NCBI GenBank assembly: GCA_023053575.1
Contig: JAKZAP010000005.1
Coordinates: 1,798,001-1,862,000, forward strand
Source of the DNA: Branchinecta lynchi
Taxonomy: Eukaryota; Arthropoda; Branchiopoda; Anostraca; Branchinectidae
Length of the DNA stretch: 64,000 bases
Direction of reading: 5' to 3'
Below, one piece after another: positions 23,387-35,789 of this stretch (positions within the stretch are counted from its first letter, which is position 1; each line of letters begins with the position of its first letter). Made by a program: the position numbers and the translations under genes. A model generated the notes under the pieces. It did not search any database. It was not told the origin of the DNA and worked only from the letters and a program-made list of their open reading frames with translations.

Positions 23387-25846
23387 TTTTTATGGCACTT
23401 GCCCTTCGGCCAAGTGCCATATAGCGATCGCAATTTCTGTCCGTCCGTCGGTCTGTCGGTCTGTCCAGGTTTTGCTAGTTCGGGCACTTCCAGATAAGCT
23501 AGGACGATAAAACTTGGCAAGCGTATCAGGGACCCCAAATGATTAAGTTGGAAATAGTCACTTCCCCGATCCGAGCACCGTGGGGGGAGTGGAGGAAGGG
23601 GGAATCCGGAATCTTGAGGTATTTTTAACTTTTGAACGGGTGATCGGATCTCGATGAAACTTGATATTTGGAACGAACTCATGCCTCAGACGACTCACTT
23701 AAAATCCGGACCGGATCCGGTGACTTTTGGGGGGAGCTGGAGGGGGCAACCGGAAATCTTGGGAAACGCTATGAGTGGAGGGATCGAGATGAAACTTGGT
23801 GGGAAGACACCTAGCAAACACTAGATACATCATTGACATAACCGAGCCGATTCGGGCACTGTGGGGGGAGTGGAGGGAGGGGGAATCCGGAACCTTGAGG
23901 TATTTATAACTTTTGAACAGGTGATCGGATCTCGATGGAACTTGATATTTGGAAAGACCTCATGCCTCAGACGACGTACTTAAAATCCGGACCGGATCCG
24001 GTGACTTTTGGGGGGAGCTGGAGGGGGCAACCGGAAATCTTGGGAAACGCTATGAGTGGAGGGATCGAGATGAAACTTGGTGGGAAGACACCTAGCAAAC
24101 ACTAGATACATCATTGACATAACCGAGCCGATTCGGGTACTGTGGGGGGGGAGTGGAGGGAGGGGGAATCCGGAATCTTGAGGTATTTATAACTTTTGAA
24201 CGGGTGATCGGATCTCGATGAAACTTGATATTTGGAACGACCTCATGCCTCAGACGACCCACTTAAAATCCGGACCGGATCCGGTGACTTTTGGGGGGAG
24301 CTGGAGGGGGCAACCGGAAATCTTGGGAAACGCTATGAGTGGAGAGATCGAGATGAAACTTGGTGGGAATACACCTAGCAAACACTAGATACATCATTGA
24401 CATAACCGAGCCGATTCGGGCACTGTGGGGGGAGTGGAGGGAGGGGGAATCCGGAACCTTGAGGTATTTATAACTTTTGAACGGGTGATCGGATGTCGAT
24501 GGAACTTGATATTTGGAAAGACCTCATGCCTCAAACGACGTACTTAAAATCCGGACCGGATCCGGTGACTTTTGGGGGGAGCTGGAGGGGGCAACCGGAA
24601 ATCTTGGGAAACGCTATGAGTGGAGGGATCGAGATGAAACTTGGTGGGAAGACACCTAGCAAACACTAGATACATCATTGACATAACCGAGCCGATTCGG
24701 GTACTGTGGGGGGGGGGGGAGTGGAGGGAGGGGGAATCCGGAATCTTGAGGTATTTATAACTTTTTAACGGGTGATCGGATCTCGATGGAACTTGATATT
24801 TGGAAAGACCTCATGCCTCAGACGACCCACTTAAAATCCGGACCGGATCCGGTGACTTTTGGGGGGAGCTGGAGGAGGTAACCGGAAATCTTGGGAAACG
24901 CTATGAGTGGAGGGGTCGGGATGAAACTTGGTGGGAAGACACCTAGTAAACACTAGATACATCATTGACATGACCGAGCCGATTCGGGCACTGTCGGGGG
25001 AGTGGAGGGAGGGGAATCCGGAATCTTGAGGTATTTATAACTTTTTAACGGGTGACCGGATCTCGATGAAAATTGATAATTGGAACGACCTCATGCCTCA
25101 GACGACCCACTTAAAATCCGGACCGGATCCGGTGACTTTTTGGGGAGCTGGAGTGGTTAACCGGAAATCTCGGGAAACGCTATGAGTGGAGGGATCGAGA
25201 TGAAACTTGGTGGGAAGATACATCATTGACATAACCGAGCCAATTCGGGCACTGTGGGGGGAGTGGAGGGAGGGGGAATCCGGAATCTTGAGGTATTTAT
25301 AACTTTTGAACGGGTGATCGGATCTCGATGGAACTTGATATTTGGAAAGGCCTCATGCCTCAGACGACCCACTTCAAATCCGGACCGGATCCGGTGACTT
25401 TTTGGGGAGCTGGAGGGGTTAACCGGAAATCTCGGGAAACGCTATGAGTGGAGGGATCGAGATGAAACTTGGTGGGAAGACACCTAGCAAACACTAGATA
25501 CATCATTGACATGACCGAGCCGATTCGGGCACTCTTGGGGGAGTGGAGGGAGGGGGAATCCGGAATCTTGAGGTATTTATAACTTTTGAACGGGTGACCG
25601 GATCTCGATGAAACTTGATATTTGGAAAGACCTCATGCCTCAGACGACCCACTTAAAATCCGGACCGGATCCGGTGAATTTTGGGGGGAGCTGGAGGGGA
25701 GAACCGGAAATATTGGAAAATGCTATGGGTGGAGGGATCGAGATGAAACTTGGTGGGAAGACACCTAGCAAACACTAGACATATCATTGACATAACCGAG
25801 CCGTGCCTACTCGTAACAAGTGCCATATGAGCTCGTAGCTCTTGTT
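23387..25846 (+). mobile_element. HelA, best copy, with 281-bp tandem array
   Basis: Complete head (TTTTTATGGCACTTG, hairpin with CAAGTGCC, CTGTCCGTCCG) and tail (GAGCTCGTAGCTC, CTTGTT). About eight tandem units: GCCGATTCGGG or its equivalent recurs at 23846, 24127, 24410, 24691, 24978, 25239, 25519 and 25800, giving spacings of 281, 283, 281, 287, 261, 280 and 281. Each unit is two related ~140-bp halves, both with GATGAAACTTG and a GGGGGGAG tract. Units are nearly identical, so homogenised recently. No protein. Structure recalls non-autonomous Helentron-type elements. Confidence 0.8.
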
Positions 25847-27500
25847 TTTATTTTTTTTTCCTAGTCACTCGATTTCTTCTTATTACTAGAAGACGGTAAG
25901 GGTCTAACGAGTGTGTTTTTTACGGAAAGTGTGGACCTTAGGGCGAATTGATGAATATGGCATTACATTTCGGAAAGCTCCGTAGAACTCTTGCCTGGGG
26001 CCAAAAAGGATGGTTTTTGCTTGTAATTGAGCCAGAGCCTACGCTGGGTGAAATGAAGTGATGTTGTATAGCCTATGTCGGAGAAGACTATCTGAAGTTA
26101 TGCAGCCAAGCTTTCTTTTCATCAAACCGTGTTGCTGCTTTCGAGTGGAAAGCTCCGTTCGAGCAGGCGAGCAGACAGGCACCAGTTTCAAATTGAAGAC
26201 GGACAAAAATCTGTAAGTGCCAAATACGGGAGACAGTTCCGCGGCCCCACATCCAGTACATCTTCTTTGAGTGATAAATAGAAAAAATTACAGAAACAAA
26301 AAAGTAGCATTTTCCCATGGGTCCGAAAGTGCTGCCATCTATTGTTTCTACCCATTTCTCTTCGAGATTTCAGCTGAGTTTGTAATTTTTTTTTTGCACT
26401 TGGGATCGAAATAGAGAAATCAGATGTGCCTCTTAAGCTTTAAAAGTTCTTTCACTTAAATTAGAGCTTGTACTTTGCTCCTTTCTAAGTGGTGATATTA
26501 GAAAGTTGGCCTACGGCAAAAAAAGTCAACTTTTGAACTAATGCAGATATAATTTTTTTTTTCAACGCCAATTGATAGACCTTGATGAGCTGATTAAAGT
26601 ATATGTCATCCGTATTCTGGTGCAAAAATTCCTTCAGGAGATACAACAGTTTGAAAGCTCACAGGCGTTGACAACTTCAGTAGTAAGATACACACTGAAA
26701 CCAAAAATAGGCCGATCCCAATCCCGAGACAAGTGGGGACTTGTAAGCAAAGCAACACTCGGCTGTTAGACCATAATCCTCTTCGGCGATGAGGGGTTAG
26801 CAACTTTGGTAGTTGGTGCAGAGGCGTTACTATCCAAAATGTTTTTTTTTGGGGGGACGAGGCATTTACCGACTTGCTGGTACTTTTTACCGACTTTTTC
26901 TGCAGAAAAAACGACTGTTTTCAACAACAAAAATGGCATTTTTGAAAAAAAATCGACTGATTTTCAGAAAAATCCACTGATTTCAGAAAAACCGACTATT
27001 TTGACAAAAAATCGACCAATTTTCAGAAAAACCGACTGTTTTGACGAAAAACTGCGGCGCTTCGCGCCGACTCGGTTATTTTTTACCGACTAGCCGACAG
27101 CATTGGGGGGGGGGAGGGCCTCCCCACCAGTCGTGACGCCCCTGAGTTTGTGTACCTAATCATAGTATTTGTTTCTGGTGTATTTGATCGTGAGAACAAT
27201 TTGGTGTCATGTCTATCAAGGGGAGATGGACGCGTAAGTAAGAATCGGTTGCTAGAACGGATTCATGAGGGGCTAGAAACTTGTGCCAATTGGTGCACAT
27301 TTTATTTGATCTCTATAAATCTGAGAGTAAGAAAATTAGTCCCCATGGTATATCACTGTAACGTAGAATTAAGTGTTTGGGGGTTGACAAGTTTTAGTGG
27401 TAGGGTACATACTCGAACAAAGAATAGACGGAACCCAATTGTAAGACATGTCAGGGACTTGTAAGTAACAATCGGCTGTTAGACCATAATCATCTTCGGC
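25847..27500 (+). mobile_element. RepC, copy 2
   Basis: Matches RepC from its CTAG...CTCGATTTC start through TGGACCTTAGG, GATGAATATGGCATTACATT and the later GACCATAATC block. It directly follows the HelA tail, so HelA may have entered its T-rich start. A hAT-B MITE (26819-27144) is inserted in it. Confidence 0.6.
26819..27144. mobile_element. hAT-B MITE, copy 3
   Basis: Begins CAGAGGCGTTAC and ends GTGACGCCCCTG. The flanks AGTTGGTG and AGTTTGTG (26811-26818, 27145-27152) form a 7/8 target duplication inside RepC. The interior repeats AAAACCGACT-type units several times. Confidence 0.8.
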
Positions 27501-27552
27501 GGTGAGGGGTTTCTGACTTTTCTGAGTTTGTTCACCTATTTTGTTTCCGGTG

Positions 27553-28013
27553 TTTTGGGGATCCCAAAATGTAAGTGGAGGGATACCTATGACATCGCAA
27601 AAGTTGTCCGTCCGTCTGTAAGCACGATAACTCTCGAAGGGAATGAGATATTTTGATGAAATTTGGTGTGAGGATTGTTTGCGTCAAGGTTCGTAGATGG
27701 GCTCTGTAGCCCTATATTTGGGGGTGGGTGGTGAGTTTCAAATTAAGGGACAAACGAAATATTTTTAAACAGCTAATGTGATAGTCGATTATGGGTAAGA
27801 AGACATGCTGAACACGATGGTGAAAACCGTTTTCTCGCTGGACAAGTAGTTCGTCCGGAATCCGGCAAAAACCGGAAAGCTGGTTAGAAGTAAAAGTTTC
27901 ATTTGAAGTTGATTAAATGTTTGATTTAGGGGTAAGAAGAGGCGCTGAGTCTGTAGATGACAATCATTATTTACCCGGACATATAATTAGTCCGGAAGCC
28001 GGTTGTACCCGCA
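27553..28013 (+). mobile_element. HelB, 5' half, cut by HelA
   Basis: Starts GGGATCCCAAAATGTAAGTG with the full HelB head and one and a half internal units. It ends where a HelA head begins at 28014; the HelB 3' end is not seen beyond it. Confidence 0.65.
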
Positions 28014-28464
28014 TTTTTATGGCACTTGAGCTTACTCAAGTGCCATATATCGATTGTAATTTCTGTCCGTCACTCGGTCCCGGTTTTGCTAGTTCGGGCA
28101 CTTCCAGATAAGCTAGGACGATGAAACTTGGCAGGCATATCAGGAACTGGACCAGATTAAATTAGAAATTGTCGCTTCCTCGATCCGACCATCTGGAGGG
28201 GAGTGGAGGGAGGGGGAATCCGGAAAAAATAGGAAAAATGAGATATTTTTAGCTTACGAACGGGTTACGTACGGGCAATAGTACGGCACTCCTAGGAATC
28301 AAACGAGTACGGTGAACATTTGCCCTAGATTATCCGAGGAAATGCTCATTAGATACCTTATTTCTAGGTCAAGTCCTAGGAGGGTTGAAGGGGGGATACA
28401 TTCTCATCTACTTTCTTGTACCACCTACTCGTAACAAGTGCCATATGAGCTCGCAGCTTTTGTT
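28014..28464 (+). mobile_element. Short HelA copy
   Basis: Head ATTTTTATGGCACTTGAGC with hairpin, CTAGTTCGGGCACTTCCAG, and tail CAAGTGCCATATGAGC. It ends in CTTTTGTT instead of CTTGTT. It lacks the large tandem array, so it is a deletion derivative. Confidence 0.7.
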
Positions 28465-28589
28465 CTCTTTAGTATATACTCTGCAACTTTTTATGTTGTA
28501 GTTTCATGAAGGCAGCTCGCTTTGTTTTTAGAATTTTTTTTATTAATTCAGTAAAAATCCGGTACCGATCGGTCAATTTTACCAGGTTC

Positions 28590-28590
28590 G

Positions 28591-28624
<34 letters not shown>
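28590..28624. repeat. Poly-C tract, about 34 bases
   Basis: An uninterrupted C run, followed by GATGAAG and GACGCCCCTGG, so probably the core of a damaged hAT-B-like MITE (28510-28655). Confidence 0.6.
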
Positions 28625-28664
28625 ATGAAGAAAGACTCAGGACGCCCCTGGCGATTGCCATATC

Positions 28665-29840
28665 TGAACTAAAACGAACCCCTACTAAAAGTTAATCCCT
28701 AGCAGCTTTCAGGCCTGGATTATCTTGGAGAACAAGCATGACGTGTTGAACTAAACTCGGGAAAAAAAGGATCTCTGTTGGCTTGGTTGTCATTTTTGCG
28801 TCTTGACTATCTCAGACCTGAGGGCATAAATACTCTAGTGAGCTAATCGTCGATACTCAACGTTATAGGCCAGTTCAGTTGGACAAGTAGAAACGTAGCC
28901 ATTTTGCGTACGCCTCGAATTTGATGTTTACTGGGAGTATGTTCACGCGCACAGAGTGAGCATGCGAAACCCAACTGAGCTGCTCAAAGACGCTGAACAT
29001 AATCTCAATTATTCATGCCCAGGACAGCTCTTTATTAACTCGAAAGAACCTGGCCGTTTTAGCACAGTTACGTTATACGACAGGCTCCCACGATAAATCA
29101 TGGGAGGCTTGATTTGAAACATTCAAAGCACGAATAAAACCTTTGGTGGTGATTAGACACGGAACTGTTTGAAGAAAACGTAACAATTCCCGCGGATTTC
29201 TTGCGAAGTCTAATAATAACGTTCCACATGGCAAAGCAGAAGTGCCTCGACTACTCCGTCGTGATTCTACCGTGGATGGCGTCAAATTCGCGTTCCCACC
29301 ATCTTTTCCGCCAGTGGAAAATCCACTTTATTCGTGTATGTTCCTCACCCTCCCCGCGTAGTTTTGGTCAGATGTCTTTTTTGTGAAACGATTTGTTCGC
29401 ACACGATAGCGGTATGTTATTCTTAAAGTATTGAAATGACGAGCGAAACTTATTATCGGAGGTAGCAGATCGAAACAAGCGTTGGATGTCCTCATCAACT
29501 CTGTTATTAGGCTACGTTTGAGTATTCTGAGATTACTGTAACTTGAAGACAGTTAAGTTAATAGAATCCCATCCCGAGCCTAAAGTGAACTCAGGCTCAG
29601 TTGGCCTGGAACCGAAAGTGTCTTGGCGGTATGAAATGCAACTATAGTCGCGCAGGCTTGTAGTTTGTATTTTGAGGGGGTAATCCCCTCACTTTGTCAC
29701 GGTACGAATCTCTTATGAAGTGCCATCTAAGTAATACTTATTATTTTCCGTGACATCTTACTTTCGGGCGGCATGGAATCACTGTTACTATGGCCGGCTT
29801 CCATCGGAATACTTTAGTGATTTTCGATCTATGTCCACCA
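28665..29840. other. Intergenic; possible minus-strand 3' exon, unidentified
   Basis: Mostly not shared with other repeats in the window. A minus-strand frame (about 29335 down to stop at 29073) ends SHDLSWEPVV, and AATAAA follows on the minus strand near 29035. It has no family signature and no good acceptor, so it is recorded only as a weak candidate. Confidence 0.2.
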
Positions 29841-29915
29841 GCCGTCTGATAGCTCAGTAGGTAGAGCAGTCACCTGGTAAGCGAGGACCCTGGGTTCAAA
29901 TCTCGGCTAAGGAGC
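29841..29915 (+). pseudogene. tRNA-like sequence (Thr GGT-type), degraded or SINE head
   Basis: TAGCTCAGTAGGTAGAGC fits the A box and D arm. GGGTTCAAATCT fits the B box, with a pairable T stem (CTGGG/CTCGG). The anticodon loop would be CTGGTAA, giving GGT. The acceptor strands do not pair and the anticodon stem has mismatches. It is therefore more likely a tRNA-derived SINE head or pseudogene than a working tRNA gene. Confidence 0.6.
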
Positions 29916-30045
29916 ATTTTCGTCGTTTAGTTTACTAGCGGGAGTTCACTTAAAACTTGAATTTTGACAGAAGTAAAAAATGATTGTCAAGTCTTCGTCC
30001 AGGTCCTTCGGTCATGCCAGGTGTTGAAAAAATTGTATTTTTAGG

Positions 30046-31262
30046 TACCAAGACCAAAGGTTTCGATGGGATCCCAAATATTGAATATTTTTTGGAGTGT
30101 AGATTTCTGATCTTCGCCAAACCTTTTGTAGCCTATAACCAAGATGTGTATTCAGCATGCATGTTTACTCCAACATCTCATCTCTAATCGACTTTAGACC
30201 AACTTGGCCACTTGACCAAATTCCTCCTTTTAGCAGTAGGCTACTTTCGGCAAACTGCCTGCAGAGCAAAAGACCTGGTGACACTGAGATGCGAACCTTT
30301 CGATCCAAATTTCCAAGTTCTGGCAAACTTTGTCAGCTTATCAAGTTCAAAAAATAAAGTTCAATCAGTACGTCTCCTGACGATACCGACTCCCTCATCG
30401 GTCTTTCATATATTCGAAAGCTGCAACAGCATGTTTCCTCACCCTAACTGTATCATTGGGTTTTAAAACTTCATTCTAAATTCCCGGTTGTGGCTGGATT
30501 CCGGCCAACTATTTGTATGGCAAGAAAATAATGTTCATGTTCGGGTTCAGCATGTCTCCTTACCTGTAAACCAAATCTCTAATCAGCTTCAGGTTAAACT
30601 TCAACTTTTCACAAATTTCCCGGTTTTACCGGATGCCGGGTGAACCACTTGTACGACAAGAAAACAAATTTCATATTCGGGTTCGGCATGTCTCTCAAAC
30701 CCCATATCGAGCCTCTAATCAACTTCAGATCAAACTTTTACTTTTCACACATTTTCCGGTTTCTGCCGGATTCCGTATGAACTACTTGTCCAGCGAGAAA
30801 ACAATTTCCATACTCGGATTCAATATGTTTCCCTGCCCCTAAACGACTATCTCATTGCCTTTTAAAAAATATTTTGCTCGTCTCTTAATTTGAAACCCCT
30901 CCCCCACCCCTAAATGTAGAGCTACAGAGTCCATCTTGGAACTCGACACCAGGCCCGTATCCAGGAATTTATTGCAGGAGGAGGGGACTTTCGGGGGGGG
31001 GGGAGGTTGCCTGCGGGTCGCACAAAAAAGTCAATCAGAGGGAAAAGCCTATAAAAATGAGTATTTTTGTATGTTTCGGGGGGGGGGGTCAACCCCCTAA
31101 CCCCCCTGTATACGGCCTTGCTTGACATTTACTTTGACCCAAAGAGTCCTCATGCTAAGTTTGAATAAAACATCTCGATCTTTTCGAGAGTTATCGTGCT
31201 AACAGACGAACAATTTGTACGAAATCGTAGGTATCCTGTCACTTACGTTTTAGGATCCCAAA
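30046..31262 (-). mobile_element. HelB copy with hAT-C insertion
   Basis: The plus strand begins CCAAGACCAAAGGTTTCGAT then GGGATCCC, and ends ACTTACGTTTTAGGATCCC. Units contain CCGGATTCCG, ACTTGTCCAGCGAGAAAACA and GGTTCAGCATGT. The hAT-C MITE at 30950-31120 sits near its head. Confidence 0.75.
30950..31120. mobile_element. hAT-C MITE (171 bp)
   Basis: Begins CAGGCCCGTATCCAGG and ends GTATACGGCCTTG. The flanks CTCGACAC and CTTGACAT (30942-30949, 31121-31128) match at 6 of 8, an aged duplication. Internal G and C tracts and CGGGTCGCACAAAAAAG as in the other hAT-C copies. Confidence 0.7.
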
Positions 31263-31384
31263 TAAACGCTTGGTCAGGCTTCGGTTCCGGAGGGTAAAGG
31301 TGCACTGGGGATCAGAATCGCCAAGCAAATAATTTGAAATACAGAAACCGAGGGGTTGCTCACTCCCAAAAACGATGTACACCA

Positions 31385-31490
31385 AGTGGCGCGTGCCGCG
31401 GTGCCGTGTCGGTGCCGCGGTGCCGAGCCGGTGCCGTGCCGGTGCCGAGCCGGTGCCGAGCCGGTGCCGCGGTGCCAAGCCGGTGCAGCG
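31385..31490. repeat. GGTGCC minisatellite (hAT-K left)
   Basis: GGTGCCGAGCC/GGTGCCGTGCC units of about 11 bases with CCGCGG joints. The non-multiple-of-three unit keeps several frames open, giving false Arg/Ala-rich proteins. Confidence 0.85.
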
Positions 31491-34400
31491 GTTTTTTTTA
31501 CTTCAAATTACAGTATTGTGATAAAGCACGATTTCTGATGTACATGTAAACAAATTTCATCAGATATTGGCCAAGAATGAAGTCGGCAATGTGTGTTGAA
31601 TACAAGAGCTAGCAGCTCATATGGTACTTGCAAGGCTGGGTCAGAGGATGAAATTTAGGAATTTGTAAATTCTTGGGTTTCTTGTGTTTAATTATAAGCC
31701 ATACCCTTGAAATAAGAATGATTGTGGGCCCTTGGAAATCAAGAGAATGATCTGGTGAAAAGTATTTTATTTTTGCACTTTAAGGGCACTAGAAATTCAT
31801 GTGAAAGCAAAACCCTTTAGGCAAAAGTGACTATGGGCTCATGATGGGGATCACGTAGTTGTATATTTTGCTCAAAACTAATGCAACCTATAATACTAAT
31901 GCAACCTACTTCCGTAATCATTACATATATTTCTAAACCCGGAGACCCACGTTTCGTGCGGTACATTCTAACCCCTCTAACAAAACCTCGCTGATTTTCT
32001 CACTTGCCGTGTTTTGCTACCTTCGATGTGTATCACGCTGTTGACGGTTCGAGACGGTTGTCTGCGAGAATTTTTTCCATCAGGAAAATCGGTTATGCAA
32101 ATTGTTTCCCTGTTTCGCTAGAAGTCAACGGGTCTCGGAAAAGGCTTAAAACAGCCAAAACAGTTAGTTATTTATTGAAAGCACAGCATAGTTAAAGTAT
32201 TCAAATACTTTAAAATACTGTAAGTTGAAGAGTGATTAGTGCGAGGGGTCCTTTAAGGGAGCTGGAAATTCATTTTGAAGCAAAACCCTTGTTTCACAAA
32301 TAATCATGGGCTCATGAGGAGCATGAAAATATATGTTTTGCTCCAAAGTATTTTCTATACTTTGTGGTTATGATGAGTACTTTAAGGAATGTGGTTGGCT
32401 CTATAAAAGAATTTATGAACCAATCTTTTCCTTCCTTGACTACCTACTTAGGCTAACTGGTACATATATTTAGCCACAGCAAGTGCATGAAAATGGCAAA
32501 GTTCGAAGCACGAACGTTCAAATAAGCATACCTCTATTGCACTCCCAGAGTGTCTGATGGGGAAATTGACTTTTTCCAAGTTAAATATGCCTGCCAAGTA
32601 TCATTCTTAGCACACTCTACAAATATGAAAAAAAGATTGGTCGCCACCAGGGGGGCACTGGTCTTAAATTCCAGGGTATTGGGCTGGGTGGGGGTGGGTC
32701 CTTTGGTGCTCCAAAAGGTACTTTTCATACCAAGGTGGGGTGATCCAAAATATTATGTGTATTATTATTTTCATACCTATTTTGGGGGTGGGGTGTCAAA
32801 TTTCACTGAAAAACAAGAATTTCTTCCAAAAAAAAAACAATTTCATACCAACATTTTCCCAACATTTTCGTAACAAAATTAAATTTAACCAAACTGATCG
32901 GGTTTATTGCAAAAAAATGAAAGACTTTTTCAAATAGTGTTTGAAAACAATTTGTTACCACTAACACAACACATAAACAATGTATAACCTGAACTAGCTT
33001 ATCATAACAATGAACAAGGCCTTAAAATACGACTAGTTTCACCTGGATCTCCCAGTTTTAGAACTGAGAACAGCATAGTGCGATGATTCAAGATTCAAGA
33101 CGAGATCAAAGTCAAGGGCCGTCCAAGTAGAGAAAGCAGCAGAAAGAGAAATGATATTTCCGTCTACCACCGAGTTCTGTTAAGTATTTTTCAGGTCACA
33201 TAGATTTCTTTACTGAAAGAACTGAATTAGACTTTAGACACTCTTATAGTAAAACTATTTCCCAAAGGAAACATTCAAGTAATCACAAATTTGTGGCACG
33301 TTCTAATGGGTTGTTGTGACTCCCGGCTCTTTTATAAGACTTGTCTTTCATAGGCCTGGTTGCATAGTCTTGGGATGAGATCTTCACAAAAATAAACTGG
33401 CCCATTGCAGTATCGAAGCAGAAAAACCACAAACATATTGCAGATAAGGTTGATACATGAATAAGTCGGTGATCGAAAATCCTTCGCACAAGTAGCTTAC
33501 CACTTTCTGATCGTTATGCACATAATTCTGATCTTCAAAAACTGTCTTTCTAGGACAAACTAGAGCTACCCAAAGTGGCACAAGTGTAACAGGGCTAGAA
33601 GAACCATGTAATGTTAATTTCAGTCCAATTCGATGCTATCTGAGACCACAGTTGCCGACGATCCGAAATAGGTAACGTTCTGAAAGTGGTTCGCTACCTC
33701 TAGTTTTTTCAAATCACCAAAACGCACTTTATAATTAAAGGAAACTAACACCCAGCGAACACCCTATCAATTATGATTTGTAGACTGGTCACCTTTAAAG
33801 CAAAAAAGCATCACTACTTCTTCTTCGTTTTCACAACAACACAATGCAACGCCAAGAAAAGTTGGGAAATGAGTATCTTTCCTGCTGTTCCATTATTTTT
33901 TCATCACAGTATATGCATCAATTTCTTTCTGGGAAAAAAAAACTTTTGGTGGGCAATCGTGCTCACTATGTTTCTGCAGATAATGCTCCTTCAAGCCATA
34001 CCTCCAAAAGGTTCGGAATAAGGGTCGGCACCATTTCTGTTTTTGGCTAAAACAGAAACGGTAAAAAACGGCAAATAAAAAACGGAACAGAAACAGAAAC
34101 GGTGATAAAAAAAAAGGAAAACCGATTCTGTTTTTCCTTTTTTTTTTTCGGAAAAACAGAAACGGACCGTTTTTACAAAAAAAACGGCCGTTTTAACAGG
34201 TATTTCTGTTTTTTTTTCCTACTTCCTTGGGTTCATAAGATAACAGTAAGGCGACCATTTGGAACGGTAAGGCGGCTGTTGGAAAGTGAATAGCGTGAGG
34301 AGGGGCAGCGTGACAGGAGAAGGTTGTGAGAGAAGGTCGAGTATAATTGTGTAAGGTAAAAAAAAAGGACTCTGCAACTGTCTAGTAAACTAAGCCCTTT

Positions 34401-34639
34401 TTTATATCCATGGTCAAATGCTGGGGTATGCTGGCAGGGGTGACGTATGTGTACCCCTACCCCAGAAGGGTACCAGGAACCTTTAAAAGCAAAATATTTT
34501 AAGGTCAAAAATTAATACCAAATTGTTTTAGTTGCCAAAGTACTGTATACTGATATCCCTATGCGGAATAAGGGGTACAATTACATGTTAGAACCATGGT
34601 CACCCCTGTTAGCATGCCCCAGCGTTTTGCATGGGCTTC

Positions 34640-35640
34640 ATTCAAGTGCCATATACCGATCACTTTTCTGTCGGTCGGTCCACTGTTCCCGAGTTAGGGT
34701 ACTTCCAGATGTGCTAGGACGATGAAACTTGGCAGACATATCAGGGATCTGACCAAACTAACTTGGAAATAGTCACTTCGACGATCCAACGACCGTGGGG
34801 GGAGTGGTGTGAGGGGGAATCCGAAATATTGACGTATGTATATATATAACTTTGGGATAGGTGATCGGATCTTAATGAAACTTGATATTTCGAACGATCC
34901 CGTGTCTCAGACGTTCCATTTCAAGTCCGGTTCGGATACGATGAATGTGGGGGGGGGGGACGGAAATCCTGTGACATGCTTAAAATTTAGCGATCACGAT
35001 TAAACTTGGTGGGAAGAACAAGCACAAGCCCTTGGTACATCATAGACAGAACTGGACCGGATTTGGGCACTTTGGGGGAATTTGGGGGGGGGGGTCCGGA
35101 AATCCGGTGATCCGGAGTTAAGGTACTCCTAGGTGGGCTAGGACGATGAAACTTGGCAGGAATCAAAGACCCGACCAAATTAACTTGGAAATAGTCAGTT
35201 CCCCGATCCGGGCATCGTGGTGGAGTACAGGGAGGAGGAATCCGGAATCTTGAGGTATTGTAACTTTCGAACGGGTGATCGGATCTTTATGAACCTTGAT
35301 ATTTGGATAGACCTTGTTTCTCGGATGTCCCATTTAAGTACGGACCGGATCCCATGAATGTGGGGGGGGGGGGTGGACGGGAGTACTGGAAATCTTGTGC
35401 CACGCTTAGAATGGACTAATCGGGAAGAAACTTGGTGGGAAGAACAAGCAGAAGAACTAGGTACACCCGAGACAGAACGGACTGGATTCGTGCACTGTGG
35501 GGGAGGTTGGAGGGGTCCGGAATTCCGGTGATCGCGAGTTAAGGTACTTCCAGGTGTGCTAGAAGGACGAAACTTGTCTGGAACATTAGAGTCTCGATAA
35601 GACCTGGTTCACAAATTGTCAATTTCCAGATCCGACCATC
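34640..35640 (+). mobile_element. HelA fragment inside hAT-T
   Basis: Starts inside the head hairpin (TTCAAGTGCCATATACCG, CTGTCGGTCGG) and runs through two to three diverged units (GATCGGATC, GATGAAACTTG, GGGGGGGG tracts). The tail was not found. Confidence 0.65.
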
Positions 35641-35789
35641 CCTTGAAGTACAGAAATGAACTGAAAGCTCCCTTAAAGTGCGCACCTTAACAGCAAAGTG
35701 AAAAATTACTTTTGACAAACTTTACATTTCATGATCCCCCGAGGGTCCATGACCATTTGCGCCAGAACGGTTTTGCTTAAAAATTAACT

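Noticed and set aside
23387..25846. CRISPR-like regular array
   Set aside because: Units are 281 bp, whole-unit tandem and dimeric, with no short repeat/unique spacer pattern; the genome is eukaryotic.
29841..29915. Functional tRNA-Thr gene
   Set aside because: A and B boxes and T stem are present but the acceptor stem does not pair and the anticodon stem is mismatched.
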